DNA of 64,000 bases. Source: Microbacterium laevaniformans (GTDB lineage Bacteria; Actinomycetota; Actinomycetes; Actinomycetales; Microbacteriaceae). The stretch covers positions 992,001 to 1,056,000 of the forward strand of contig NZ_JAFBCE010000001.1 of the NCBI RefSeq assembly GCF_016907555.1. Direction: 5' to 3'. A model generated the notes under the pieces. The model worked only from the letters and a program-made list of their open reading frames with translations, was not told the origin of the DNA and ran no database searches. Shown here piece by piece: positions 27,063 through 36,518 of the stretch. The translations under genes were made by a program, and so were the position numbers. The first letter of the stretch is position 1; each line of letters opens with the position of its first letter.

Positions 27063-28939
27063 CGTCGTCTCCGGAGGCACCGCGCCTCGCCGCGCGTGCC
27101 CTCGCCGCCGGCTACCCCTCCCGACGTGTCATCGACGACCTCGACCTCGAGCTCGCTCCCGGGCGCGTCACGATGATCATCGGCGCCAACGCGTCGGGCA
27201 AGTCCACCTTGCTGGGAACGCTCGCCCGACTCCACCCGCCGCTCGCGGGTCGCGTGGAGATCGACGACGCGGATGTCCGCGGCATCCCGCGCCGTCAGCT
27301 GGCCCAGACGGTCGGTCTTCTTCCGCAGCATCCGACCGCGCCCGACGGCGTCACGGTGGCCGAGCTGGTCGGTCGGGGGCGGCATCCCCATCGCGGGCTG
27401 CTGCAGCGCTGGAGCGCCCAGGACACGGCGCGGGTGGACGAGGCGATGGCGTGGACGGGGATCACAGAGCTCGCCGAGCGTCCGGTGGGGGATCTGTCGG
27501 GAGGTCAGCGTCAGCGCGTCTGGATCGCGATGGCCCTGGCGCAGGATCCGCGCATCCTGCTGCTGGACGAGCCCACCACCTTCCTCGACCTCAGCCATCA
27601 GCTCGAGGTGCTCGACCTGCTGCGCGAACTCAACCGCGAGCGCGGGACGACTGTGGTTGCCGTGCTGCACGACCTCAATCTGGCGGCCCGCTACGCCGAC
27701 GACCTCGTCGTCATGCACGCCGGCGCCATCATCGCCCATGGCGCTCCCACCGAGGTCATGACCGCCGAGACGATCCGCCGTGCCTTCGGACTGTCCGCAC
27801 TGGTGATCCCCGACCCCCTCACCGCCACCCCGATCGTCATCCCCGTCCCGTCGACGAGCTCCGCTGCGCTCGTCGACGAGGCCACCCTGCACGTCCCTGA
27901 GAAAGGAAGACCCATGAGACGACTCCGCACAGCACTCGGACTCGCCGCGATCGCCGGAGTGACCGCGCTCCTGCTGTCGGGCTGCGCCGCCGGAGAAGCG
28001 GCGCCCGCCAGCTCCGAAAGCGTTGCGGGTAACGGCTTCCCCGTCACCATCACCTCCGCGCTCGGCGACGCGACGATCACGAAGAAGCCCGAGCGCATCG
28101 CGACATGGGGGTGGGGGGCGACGGATGCCGTCCTCGCTCTCGGCATCCAGCCCGTTGCGATCCCCGCCGACAACTACTCGGGCGGCGACGACAAGATGCC
28201 GCCGTGGATCGCGGATGCCGTCGACAAGCTCGGAGGCGCCAAGCCCACCATCCTCGACGTCAGCTCGAACGACATCCCCCTCGAGGAACTGCTGAAGACG
28301 AACCCGGATGTGCTGCTCGCCCCCTACTCGGGGCTCACGCAGAAGGACTACGACGCCATCACGGCGGCGGGTATCCCCGTCGTCGCCTACCCGACCGCGC
28401 CGTGGGCGACCCCCTGGCGTGATGTCATCACGATCACCGGCAAGGCTCTCGGCATGAGCACGCAGGCTGCCGACCTGCTGACGAGCCTCGACGCGCAGGT
28501 GAAGGACGCGGCCGCCGCTCACCCCGAGTTCGCCGGTGTCACGATCGCCTACGTGGACGACGACGTCGATACCTTCTACATGTATCTCCCGGCCGATCCC
28601 CGGGTGGAGGTCCTGCAGGACCTCGGCTTCGTCTCGCCGCCCAGCGTGACTTCCCTGGACAAGGGCGAGGGCACCTTCTACACCACGGTCAGCCAGGAGA
28701 ACCTCGACAAGATCGATGCTCAGGTCATCTTCACGCAGGGCGAGGACCAGAAGACGCTCGACGAGTTCCTCGGCTCCGCGCGAGGTCAGTTGATCCCCGC
28801 CGTGAAGAAGGGGGCCGTGGCGGCGATGGTGGGCGCGGAGAACGTGGCGGCAGTCTCGCCGACCGCGCTGGCGCTGCCCTGGGCGTTGCCGACCATCACG
28901 CAGAGGCTGGCCGCTGCGGTGGCGGTCGCGAACGGCTGA
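27059..28939 (+). CDS. Iron-siderophore ABC ATPase, reading frame continuous with the binding protein
   Basis: Residues 1 to about 265 are a FepC-type ATPase: Walker A GANASGKST, Q-loop GLLPQHPTAPDG, signature LSGGQRQRVWIAMAL, Walker B LLLDEPTTFLDLSHQ, and H-loop VLHDLNLAARYADD. No stop codon occurs after the ATPase. The frame runs straight into the lipoprotein at 27914, giving a possible 626-residue fusion. An out-of-frame TGA sits just before the internal GAAAGGAAG ribosome site, exactly where an ATPase stop would be expected, so either a one-base change removed the stop or an indel error is present. If made, the fusion would place the ATPase inside and the binding domain outside, joined by the lipoprotein signal helix. 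Confidence 0.82.
   Translation: MTSSPEAPRLAARALAAGYPSRRVIDDLDLELAPGRVTMIIGANASGKSTLLGTLARLHPPLAGRVEIDDADVRGIPRRQLAQTVGLLPQHPTAPDGVTVAELVGRGRHPHRGLLQRWSAQDTARVDEAMAWTGITELAERPVGDLSGGQRQRVWIAMALAQDPRILLLDEPTTFLDLSHQLEVLDLLRELNRERGTTVVAVLHDLNLAARYADDLVVMHAGAIIAHGAPTEVMTAETIRRAFGLSALVIPDPLTATPIVIPVPSTSSAALVDEATLHVPEKGRPMRRLRTALGLAAIAGVTALLLSGCAAGEAAPASSESVAGNGFPVTITSALGDATITKKPERIATWGWGATDAVLALGIQPVAIPADNYSGGDDKMPPWIADAVDKLGGAKPTILDVSSNDIPLEELLKTNPDVLLAPYSGLTQKDYDAITAAGIPVVAYPTAPWATPWRDVITITGKALGMSTQAADLLTSLDAQVKDAAAAHPEFAGVTIAYVDDDVDTFYMYLPADPRVEVLQDLGFVSPPSVTSLDKGEGTFYTTVSQENLDKIDAQVIFTQGEDQKTLDEFLGSARGQLIPAVKKGAVAAMVGAENVAAVSPTALALPWALPTITQRLAAAVAVANG
27914..28939 (+). CDS. Iron-siderophore ABC transporter substrate-binding lipoprotein (internal start)
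   Basis: A 341-residue binding protein that would capture ferric siderophore outside the membrane. The signal peptide is basic MRRLRTALG, then a hydrophobic stretch, then lipobox LLSGC with the lipidated Cys at residue 24. The mature part begins Ala/Ser-rich, then FPVTITSALGDATITKKPERIATWGW, the common start of the PBP type-2 siderophore fold. The ATG at 27914 has GAAAGGAAG 5 bases upstream and is in frame with the ATPase, so independent translation is likely even though the frames are joined. Last gene of the operon. Confidence 0.92.
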   Translation: MRRLRTALGLAAIAGVTALLLSGCAAGEAAPASSESVAGNGFPVTITSALGDATITKKPERIATWGWGATDAVLALGIQPVAIPADNYSGGDDKMPPWIADAVDKLGGAKPTILDVSSNDIPLEELLKTNPDVLLAPYSGLTQKDYDAITAAGIPVVAYPTAPWATPWRDVITITGKALGMSTQAADLLTSLDAQVKDAAAAHPEFAGVTIAYVDDDVDTFYMYLPADPRVEVLQDLGFVSPPSVTSLDKGEGTFYTTVSQENLDKIDAQVIFTQGEDQKTLDEFLGSARGQLIPAVKKGAVAAMVGAENVAAVSPTALALPWALPTITQRLAAAVAVANG

Positions 28940-28952
28940 CGCCGCGAGAGAC

Positions 28953-28993
28953 ACGACGACGGCCCCGACCGCAGTGGTCGGGGCCGTCGTCGT
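28953..28993. terminator. Bidirectional terminator after the iron-uptake operon
   Basis: A perfect 18-bp stem (28953-28970 with 28976-28993) and five-base GCAGT loop lie between the convergent binding-protein and bioY genes. Confidence 0.85.
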
Positions 28994-29006
28994 TGCGCGG
29001 TGAGGG

Positions 29007-29639
29007 TCAGCGACCGGAGCGGCGCTCCAGGGCGCGGACGCCCGCCCAGGCAGCGGGGATCAGCAGCGCAGCGAGCGCGGCTTTGACGATGCCGCCAAGG
29101 ATGAACGGGGTGACACCGGCGGCGAGGATCGCCTCGATACCGAGTCCCTTGCCGAGGACGGTGTTCAGGATGAAGGCCATGTAGGGCACACCGAACAGGA
29201 ACGGGATCACGCTCGCCGCCACGAAGCCGACGAACGCGAGGACGGGACGTCGGTCCCACGCGCGCTCCGCGAACCATCCCGCGACGAAGGCGGCGAAGAC
29301 GAAGCCGATGATGAACCCGAAGCTCGGCTTGGCGACGGCTGCGATGGTTCCCGTGAACCCGGCGAAGACCGGCAGACCCGCGAGGCCGGCGACGAGGTAG
29401 GTGAAGAGAGCGGCGGCGCCGCGACGGGCGCCGAGGGCGGCGCCCACGACGACGACGGCGAGAGTCTGTCCCGTGATCGGCACGGGCCAGAGCGGAACCT
29501 CGACCTGCGCGAGCACCGCGACCACGGCGGCGCCCGCGATCACGAGGGCTGTGTCCAGGGCGGCGGCGCGGGCCCGGTCGGTCGGGCGGGCGATGAGATC
29601 GGCGAGCACGAGGCGGCGGCCTGCGGCGGCGAGGGACAT
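29007..29639 (-). CDS. bioY: Biotin transporter BioY
   Basis: Membrane S-component that binds biotin and works alone or with an ECF energy module; 210 residues and about six membrane segments. The BioY signature region VPLWPVPITGQTLAVVVVGA, then YLVAGLAGLPVFAG and FIIGFVFAAFVAGWFAER, matches the family, as does VTPFILGGIVKAALAA. The ATG at 29639 follows GAAGGAGACCGC; ten upstream codons in frame lack such a site. No bioM or bioN is adjacent and no biotin-regulator site is evident. Confidence 0.93.
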   Translation of the reverse strand: MSLAAAGRRLVLADLIARPTDRARAAALDTALVIAGAAVVAVLAQVEVPLWPVPITGQTLAVVVVGAALGARRGAAALFTYLVAGLAGLPVFAGFTGTIAAVAKPSFGFIIGFVFAAFVAGWFAERAWDRRPVLAFVGFVAASVIPFLFGVPYMAFILNTVLGKGLGIEAILAAGVTPFILGGIVKAALAALLIPAAWAGVRALERRSGR

Positions 29640-29808
29640 GCGGTCTCCTTCGAGAGGCGGACGGGTCACGGCTCAGCCTAGAGTCTCCCCACGCGGGCCA
29701 CCTGGCCGAGATCGATGGAAGAGAGGACGATTCGTTGTCGCATCGAGACAATCTGACGGCGATAGCCCGTCGCGATCCCGGTCCCGCCTCGCTGACTACA
29801 CTCGCCGC

Positions 29809-30372
29809 ATGATGACTTTCACCGTTCGCTCCGCTCGTCCCGCGGATGCCGCCGGTATGGCGCGCGTGCACGTGGAGGGGTGGCGGCAGACGTACCGCGG
29901 CCTCATGGCTGACGAGATCCTCGACGCGCCCGACTTCGTGGACCGCCGCGAGCGCTTCTGGACCGCGGTGCTGGGCGACGACCCCCGCTTCGCGCAGGTC
30001 GCTGCGGCCGTCGCCCTCGTCGACGACGAGGTCGTGGGGATCGCGATGACCGGTCCCACCCCGGAAGAGGACCGGACGGATGGCACTCCGGATCGTGCGC
30101 TCCACGTGCTCTACGTCCTTGCCGATCACCACGGCACCGGCGTCGGCGCCGCTCTCCTGGACGCGGTGGCCCCAGCATCCGCAGCGCACATGCTGTGGGT
30201 GGCCGATCCCAATCCTCGCGCGCAGGCCTTCTATGCGAAGCACGGATTCGTGCCCGACGGAACCGTGCGTGTCGACGACGGCGTGCGCGAGCAGAGGATG
30301 ACCCGTCCTGCTCGCTCGTCAGCCGCCGGCCGGAGGGATCTCGACGAGGCGGAACCAGCGGCCCCTCGGTGA
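29809..30372 (+). CDS. GNAT-family N-acetyltransferase
   Basis: A 187-residue GNAT protein: FTVRSARPADAAGMARVHVE at the N-terminus, the acetyl-CoA loop LADHHGTGVGAALLDAV (degenerate Q/RxxGxG/A), and WVADPNPRAQAFYAKHGF near the C-terminus. The substrate is unknown. A TACACT box ends 6 bases before the first ATG, so the message is probably leaderless. The ORF extends about 18 residues past the expected GNAT end and overlaps the convergent next gene by 54 bases, so the tail may not be functionally important. Confidence 0.85.
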   Translation: MMTFTVRSARPADAAGMARVHVEGWRQTYRGLMADEILDAPDFVDRRERFWTAVLGDDPRFAQVAAAVALVDDEVVGIAMTGPTPEEDRTDGTPDRALHVLYVLADHHGTGVGAALLDAVAPASAAHMLWVADPNPRAQAFYAKHGFVPDGTVRVDDGVREQRMTRPARSSAAGRRDLDEAEPAAPR

Positions 30373-31051
30373 GAGGCGCGCCCATACGGGGAGGAAGTGC
30401 GGATCGCTGACATGGCCGTCGAAGGTGACCCACTCGACGCCGCGAGCTGCCAGCACGTCGAGGGAGCGCCGGACGCAGGCCTCGATCAAGCGCTCACCGT
30501 CGGCCGTCTCCCTCCTCGTGGTCTCCGCCGTGAGGCACGAGGGTGTCGAGTCGTGATAGACGAGCGCCAGCGCGACGATCTCGCCGTCGACGACGGCGGC
30601 GCTGCTCGCGTCGCGGTCGACCTCGGCCTCGAGGTCTTCCGAGAGAGCCGCCGCGAAATCCGGAGCGACGGGCGACCAGCCCTCGTGCGTCCAGGCGTAG
30701 ACGGCCGCGTTGGCATCGAGGACGTCGTCCCAGGGCAGATCGCGGACGCTCTGCACCGCCGGGTGCGGCCGCAGAACCGCGCGAGACGCCGCCGGCACGT
30801 CCGCGGGTGGCACCACCTGTATGGTCCGTGCTCCCAGGGCGTCGGCGAAGCCGAGTGCATCGTCGTCGACGTACCCGCGCGTCATGAAGGTCAGTGGCGC
30901 ATCTCGCAGTGATGCCGGCGGCCACGGGGTGCCCGTCCACCTCCAGCACGCTCGAGCGGGTATGCGCATCACGCCATCGATCGGCGCGGAACGCGATCGT
31001 GCCGAGGAAGGGCAGCGTCAGATCGCCGTCGGTGAAGGGGCGCAATCGCAT
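30319..31051 (-). pseudogene. GNAT-like acetyltransferase interrupted by a frameshift
   Basis: Two open pieces in different frames look like one protein. The first starts at the ATG at 31051 (MRLRPFTDGDLTLPFLGTIA, then VLEVDGHPVAAGIT). After about base 30905 coding character continues in the neighbouring frame (SLRDAPLTFMTRGYVDDD through the end at 30319), including a GNAT-like strand-helix region AAVVDGEIVALALVYHDS. The span is 733 bases, one more than a multiple of three, which fits a single-base indel. It may be a real pseudogene, a sequencing error, or a shorter gene starting at the ATG inside FMTRGY. Confidence 0.6.
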
Positions 31052-31107
31052 GGTCCCGAGTCTGGCACCTCTGGACTCGAGCGGCGGCCGACGCCGGACG
31101 TGGACGG

Positions 31108-31113
31108 TAGAAT
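31108..31113 (+). promoter_or_regulatory. -10 box for the ABC-F gene
   Basis: TAGAAT lies 55 bases before the chosen GTG start of the ABC-F gene and just inside the 5' side of the divergent frameshifted gene's upstream region. No clear -35. Confidence 0.4.
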
Positions 31114-31168
31114 GGGAGGCTGGTCCGTCTCCGGGCCGTTCCCCATCCCCGACGAACGGACGTCCGCT

Positions 31169-32763
<1,595 letters not shown>

Positions 32764-32767
<4 letters not shown>

Positions 32768-32795
32768 GCGCCGACGTGAGAACAGGGGCGCTCAG
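32764..32795. terminator. Short bidirectional hairpin spanning the ABC-F and SURF1 stops
   Basis: CTGAGCGCC (32764-32772) pairs with GGCGCTCAG (32787-32795). The stem contains the stop codons of both convergent genes. Confidence 0.55.
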
Positions 32796-33712
32796 CGGGG
32801 CGTGAGCTCGTCGAGCAGGGCGTCCTCTTCCTGCATGTCGCGGTCGCGTCGCCGGGTCTCGCGCTGCTGTCGACGTCGACGGGCTGTCGCGGACGGCTCC
32901 GCCCCGTCCGCCGCCGCGGTCTCGGTCACCTCAGCCGCGGACGCCGCCGCCGCGTCTTCCGCATCCTCTCGCCGGTGACGGATCTCGGTGCGGATCATGT
33001 ACCAGATGAAGACGAACCCCATCAGTGCGAAGAGGATCCACTGGATGGCGTACGAAAGATACGGTCCTGGGTCGTCCGACGGCGACTCGAGGGCGTTCGG
33101 CGCTTGCGAGGGGCTGGGCTGCTCCGATACCAGCAGTCCGTACGCGCTGGTGATCAGCGTGGGCTGAGCGGTGGTCTCCGCGACCAGAGGGAGATTGATC
33201 GTGGGCACCTGACCGTCCGGCGCGGAGCGTCCGGAGTTCGGCAGTGGCTCGCCCGGCTTCAGGCGGGCGATGACCTGCACCTGGCCCGAGGGGGGAGCGG
33301 GGATCGTGTCGGGCTCCGGCTGGGCTGAGCCCGGCGGCAGCCACCCGCGGTCGATGAGGAAGACCGCTCCCTCCACGGTTCGGAACGGGACGAGCACCTC
33401 GAAGGCGCTGGTCCCGCCGTGCGCGCGATTGCGGGCCAACAGCGTACGGTCTGTCAGGTACTCGCCGGTGAGGGTGACGGGGCGCCACTGGTCTGCGGGC
33501 GGGAACGTCCCGTCGGTGCCGATCACCTGGTCCAGTGGCACGGGAGCGGCGTCGTAGTTCGCGGCGACCAGCGCGAGCTGGCTGCTGCGGTCCGCGTTGC
33601 GCGTGAACTGCCAGTTCGACAGAAAGGCGCAGACGATGGCGAAGACGATCGCGATCGCGACGTACCCCGCCCAGCGCAGCGCGGTCTGCTGTCGGGCCGT
33701 GCGCCCGCTCAT
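32792..33712 (-). CDS. SURF1-family cytochrome oxidase assembly protein
   Basis: SURF1 proteins help insert haem A into cytochrome c oxidase. Length 306 residues. Two membrane segments bracket an outer domain: about residues 14-34 (AGYVAIAIVFAIVCAFLSNW, with the SURF1 motif NWQF following) and about 222-245 (YAIQWILFALMGFVFIWYM). The loop has WRPVTLTGEY and FLIDRGWLPPG, typical of the family. An Arg/Glu-rich cytoplasmic tail of about 60 residues is added. It overlaps the upstream small gene by four bases and fits with ctaA and ctaB elsewhere in the window. Confidence 0.92.
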   Translation of the reverse strand: MSGRTARQQTALRWAGYVAIAIVFAIVCAFLSNWQFTRNADRSSQLALVAANYDAAPVPLDQVIGTDGTFPPADQWRPVTLTGEYLTDRTLLARNRAHGGTSAFEVLVPFRTVEGAVFLIDRGWLPPGSAQPEPDTIPAPPSGQVQVIARLKPGEPLPNSGRSAPDGQVPTINLPLVAETTAQPTLITSAYGLLVSEQPSPSQAPNALESPSDDPGPYLSYAIQWILFALMGFVFIWYMIRTEIRHRREDAEDAAAASAAEVTETAAADGAEPSATARRRRQQRETRRRDRDMQEEDALLDELTPR

Positions 33713-33912
33713 CTCGTCGCCTCCGCATCGATAGCGACGACGTCAACCGGAAAGTCGCGGGCGGCGAGATAGTCGCGTAGGTAGGCGACGTGGTCGTCGC
33801 AGGCGGTCCAGATCTTGCGTCGTTCGGGGGAGTGGATGCGCGGATTGCGCCACTGCACTTGCCACGACGCGGGCGCGCGGCAGCCTGTCCTCGAGCAGAT
33901 GGCCGCGGTCAT
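33709..33912 (-). CDS. Small conserved actinobacterial protein with Cys pair
   Basis: A 67-residue soluble protein. CSRTGCRAPASWQVQWRNP and WTACDDHVAYLRDYLAARDF are reminiscent of a small actinobacterial family that databases often label, on weak grounds, as acetone carboxylase. The Cys-x4-Cys and Cys-x2-His spacing suggests metal binding. It overlaps both neighbours by four bases, in a set with the DUF3099 protein and SURF1. Confidence 0.7.
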   Translation of the reverse strand: MTAAICSRTGCRAPASWQVQWRNPRIHSPERRKIWTACDDHVAYLRDYLAARDFPVDVVAIDAEATR

Positions 33913-34298
33913 GTGTCGTCCGACGGTGTCCGGGGCGCGGGCGGCTGCCGCGAGGACTCGCTCAGTCTGATCACGCGGGGCGTCTCGTCGACCGCGGCGG
34001 TCGGGGCGTCCGACGGTGGACGCGGGGTCGGAGAGGCCTCGATCGCGCGCTCGGGGGCGATGGCACGTTCGGCCGATCCGGCGGCGACGTTGGCGATCAC
34101 CACGGCGAAGTACGGAAGGAACATCGCTCCCGCTCCGAACAGCCAGGTGTACCAGCTGTAGGGGGTGACGGCCACCATCAGGACGAAGCAGATCACGCGA
34201 ATGACCATCATCGTGAAGTACTTCGTCATGCGCGCGCTGGCGTCGTCACGCGGTGCGCGCGGCAACGAGGTGGCGGACTGAGGACGGGAGCTTTTCAC
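33909..34298 (-). CDS. DUF3099 membrane protein
   Basis: A 129-residue protein with the DUF3099 pattern: QSATSLPRAPRDDASARMTKY, then two membrane segments at about residues 28-48 and 50-72 (MVIRVICFVLMVAVTPYSWY; WLFGAGAMFLPYFAVVIANV). A Pro/Ser/Thr-rich tail follows. Function unknown. It is the first gene of a minus-strand set with the Cys-pair protein and SURF1, each overlapping by four bases. Confidence 0.82.
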   Translation of the reverse strand: MKSSRPQSATSLPRAPRDDASARMTKYFTMMVIRVICFVLMVAVTPYSWYTWLFGAGAMFLPYFAVVIANVAAGSAERAIAPERAIEASPTPRPPSDAPTAAVDETPRVIRLSESSRQPPAPRTPSDDT

Positions 34299-34349
34299 GG
34301 TCCCCTCAGCCTACGCCGCGTGTGCGGCGCCAGCGTGGCGGCGCAGGGA

Positions 34350-34874
34350 TCAGTACGAGCCGTAACGCGAGCTGGCGGCGGCCCCGAGGATGATGAAGAA
34401 GACGAAGAAGCCGATGATCAAGAGCGAGATCGCCACGCCGACCCATCCCACGATCACGCCCGCGAGGGCCATGCCGCGACCGCCCTCGCCCGTGCGCTTG
34501 ATCTGGTTCAGCGAGAGGTGACCCATGACGGCGCCGCCGACCGATCCGATCAGAGGCAGGATCCAGACGAAGCCAAGAATCGAGGCGATCATCGAGATGA
34601 TGGCGAGGACGTTCGTCTTCGGCGCGGTCGCCCCGTAGGAGGGGGCGGATCCGTAGACGGGGGGTGCGCCGGGCGCAGGCTGCACCGGCGCTCCGGCGCC
34701 CGCGCCGTACGCCGGAGGCGCGGAAGGGTAGGACGCCTGCGGGTAGGGCGGTGGCTGGTAGGCGGGCGGAGCCGGAGGCGTGTAGGGGGCATCCGCCGCA
34801 GGAGCCGGAGTCGGGGGCGTCACCGGCGGGGTGGCCGCGGCATCCGGGGACTGAGGGTTCGTCGCGTCGGTCAT
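34350..34874 (-). CDS. Proline-rich membrane protein with DUF4190-like domain
   Basis: A 174-residue protein. The first ~90 residues are Pro/Ala/Tyr-rich with repeats such as PPAYQPPPYPQASYP, a low-complexity region likely to be disordered. Two membrane segments follow (VLAIISMIASILGFVWILPL; GVAISLLIIGFFVFFIILGA) around the DUF4190-like GAVMGHLSLNQIKRTGEGGR. Function unknown. The ATG is preceded by AGGAGAG. Monocistronic. Confidence 0.82.
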   Translation of the reverse strand: MTDATNPQSPDAAATPPVTPPTPAPAADAPYTPPAPPAYQPPPYPQASYPSAPPAYGAGAGAPVQPAPGAPPVYGSAPSYGATAPKTNVLAIISMIASILGFVWILPLIGSVGGAVMGHLSLNQIKRTGEGGRGMALAGVIVGWVGVAISLLIIGFFVFFIILGAAASSRYGSY

Positions 34875-34984
34875 GATCTCTCCTGTCTCGCCGTGCCAGC
34901 CTATCGGGCACAGCGCCCGAGAGGGGAGCCGCCGTGTGCGCCGAGTAGGCTGGGGCGGTTACTCCCCAGCGAAACGGAGCCCCC

Positions 34985-35695
34985 ATGTCGCACGATCGCG
35001 TCGTCCTCGTCACCGGCGGAAACCGCGGCATCGGCCGCGCGATCGCCGAGCGCTTCGTCGCCGAGGGGTACCGCACGGCGGTCACCGCCCGCTCCGGCGA
35101 GGGTCCTGAGGGCACGTTCACCGTACGCGCGGACGTGACGGATGCCGCGTCGCTGGATGCCGCGTTCACCGACGTCGAGAAGCAGCTCGGTCCCGTGGAG
35201 ATCGTGGTCGCGAACGCGGGGATCACGAAGGACACGCTGCTGCTGCGGATGACGGAGGACGACTTCGACTCCGTCATGGCGACGAACCTGGGCGGCACCT
35301 TCCGCGTCGTCAAGCGCGCGTCCAAAGGCATGCTGCGGGCCAAGTGGGGGCGTGTCATCCTCATCTCCAGCGTCGTGGGCCTGTACGGCTCGCCGGGCCA
35401 GATCAACTACTCGTCGTCGAAGGCTGCGCTCGTCGGCTTCGCGCGCTCGCTGACCCGCGAGCTCGGAGGTCGTGGCATCACCGCCAACGTCGTCGCCCCC
35501 GGGTTCATCGAGACCGACATGACTGCCGAACTGCCCGAAGACACGCAGAACGAGTACAAGCGGAACATCCCCGCCGGCCGTTTCGCGACGCCCGACGAGG
35601 TCGCGGGTGTCGTCACGTGGCTGGCGTCGGAGGATGCCGCCTACATCTCGGGTGCTGTCATCCCCGTCGACGGCGGCCTCGGCATGGGGCACTGA
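34985..35695 (+). CDS. fabG: 3-oxoacyl-ACP reductase-type short-chain dehydrogenase
   Basis: Probably NADPH-dependent beta-ketoacyl-ACP reductase of fatty-acid synthesis; 236 residues. The nucleotide-binding motif is VTGGNRGIGRAIAE (residues 9-22). NAG is in VANAGITKDTLLLRM, the catalytic Ser in ILISSVVGLYGSPGQ, and Tyr-x3-Lys in NYSSSKAAL. GFIETDMTAELPE and VPVDGGLGMGH fit FabG of actinobacteria. An upstream TAGGCT box (34946-34951) and GGAG site support the ATG. Unlike mycobacteria, no inhA follows. Confidence 0.9.
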   Translation: MSHDRVVLVTGGNRGIGRAIAERFVAEGYRTAVTARSGEGPEGTFTVRADVTDAASLDAAFTDVEKQLGPVEIVVANAGITKDTLLLRMTEDDFDSVMATNLGGTFRVVKRASKGMLRAKWGRVILISSVVGLYGSPGQINYSSSKAALVGFARSLTRELGGRGITANVVAPGFIETDMTAELPEDTQNEYKRNIPAGRFATPDEVAGVVTWLASEDAAYISGAVIPVDGGLGMGH

Positions 35696-35733
35696 GCGGC
35701 GTCAGTGCTTCGACGCGTGGCTGCGCTGCCCGC

Positions 35734-36453
35734 TCACCGCGGCGAGGACGCGGAGGGTGTTCGCGTGATGGCGGCGGCGATCGCGTCGCCCAGCCGCTGT
35801 GGCTGGGAGAACTGCGGCCAATGGCCGCTGCCGAGCCGGATGATCTCGCTGTCATCGATGGCGGCGAACTCGTCGGCATACCGGCCCCACTGTGCCAAGA
35901 AGCCACGGAACTCCTCGTCGTTCAGTGAGCCCGACAGCACCGTCACGGGAACCCGATAGCGACGCTCGTCCGTGAGTGAGATGGCATCGGTGGGGACCCG
36001 AGCCGGCACCGAGCGGGTCAGCGGTGCGGTGCGCGCCCGCGTCTGCGCGTCGAGATCAGCCACGTCGTCCTCGTCGAAGAAGTCCCAGCCGGGGAACGGC
36101 ACGACGCCGTCGACGACGTCGAACTCCGAGATCATGCCCCCGTCGTGCGGCACCGCAGTATCGACCAGGACGACGCGGGTGACGCGTTCCGGGCGGGCAT
36201 CCGCTGCACCCCATGCGACGTTGCCACCCCCGCTGTGGCCGACGACCGCAACCGGGCCGGCGGACTCGTCGATCGCGGCGACGGCCGCAGCAACCCAGTC
36301 GGCGATGCCGATACCGGCGCTCTCGTCGCCGGGGGCACCCAGGCCCGGCATCGTCAAGGGGCGTGGGCGCAATCCTGCCGCTCGCAACGGGGGAAGCACA
36401 TCGTCCCACGACGATGCATCGAGCCAGAGGCCGGGAATCATGATGACGTCCAT
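35734..36453 (-). CDS. Alpha/beta hydrolase
   Basis: A 239-residue alpha/beta-fold hydrolase of unknown substrate. The nucleophile elbow is VVGHSGGGNVAWG, the oxyanion region is MIPGLWLDASSWDDVL, and a late GSGHWPQFSQP carries the catalytic His. The frame is open upstream, but the ATG at 36453 gives the usual start on the first beta strand. No ribosome site is seen, so a leaderless start is possible. Confidence 0.84.
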   Translation of the reverse strand: MDVIMIPGLWLDASSWDDVLPPLRAAGLRPRPLTMPGLGAPGDESAGIGIADWVAAAVAAIDESAGPVAVVGHSGGGNVAWGAADARPERVTRVVLVDTAVPHDGGMISEFDVVDGVVPFPGWDFFDEDDVADLDAQTRARTAPLTRSVPARVPTDAISLTDERRYRVPVTVLSGSLNDEEFRGFLAQWGRYADEFAAIDDSEIIRLGSGHWPQFSQPQRLGDAIAAAITRTPSASSPR

Positions 36454-36518
36454 GCGCTGACGGTACGCCGTGCCACCGACATCGCGGCAGGGGTGCCAGC
36501 GGACGCGCTCGCGTCGGG

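Noticed and set aside
26159..28954. A 931-residue minus-strand open frame opposite the iron-uptake genes
   Set aside because: Shadow of the permease, ATPase and binding-protein genes, which overlap by ATGA junctions on the plus strand.
29640..29808. Riboswitch or biotin-repressor site upstream of bioY
   Set aside because: No recognisable conserved fold or BirA-like palindrome; only a weak -10-like TAGGCT on the minus strand.
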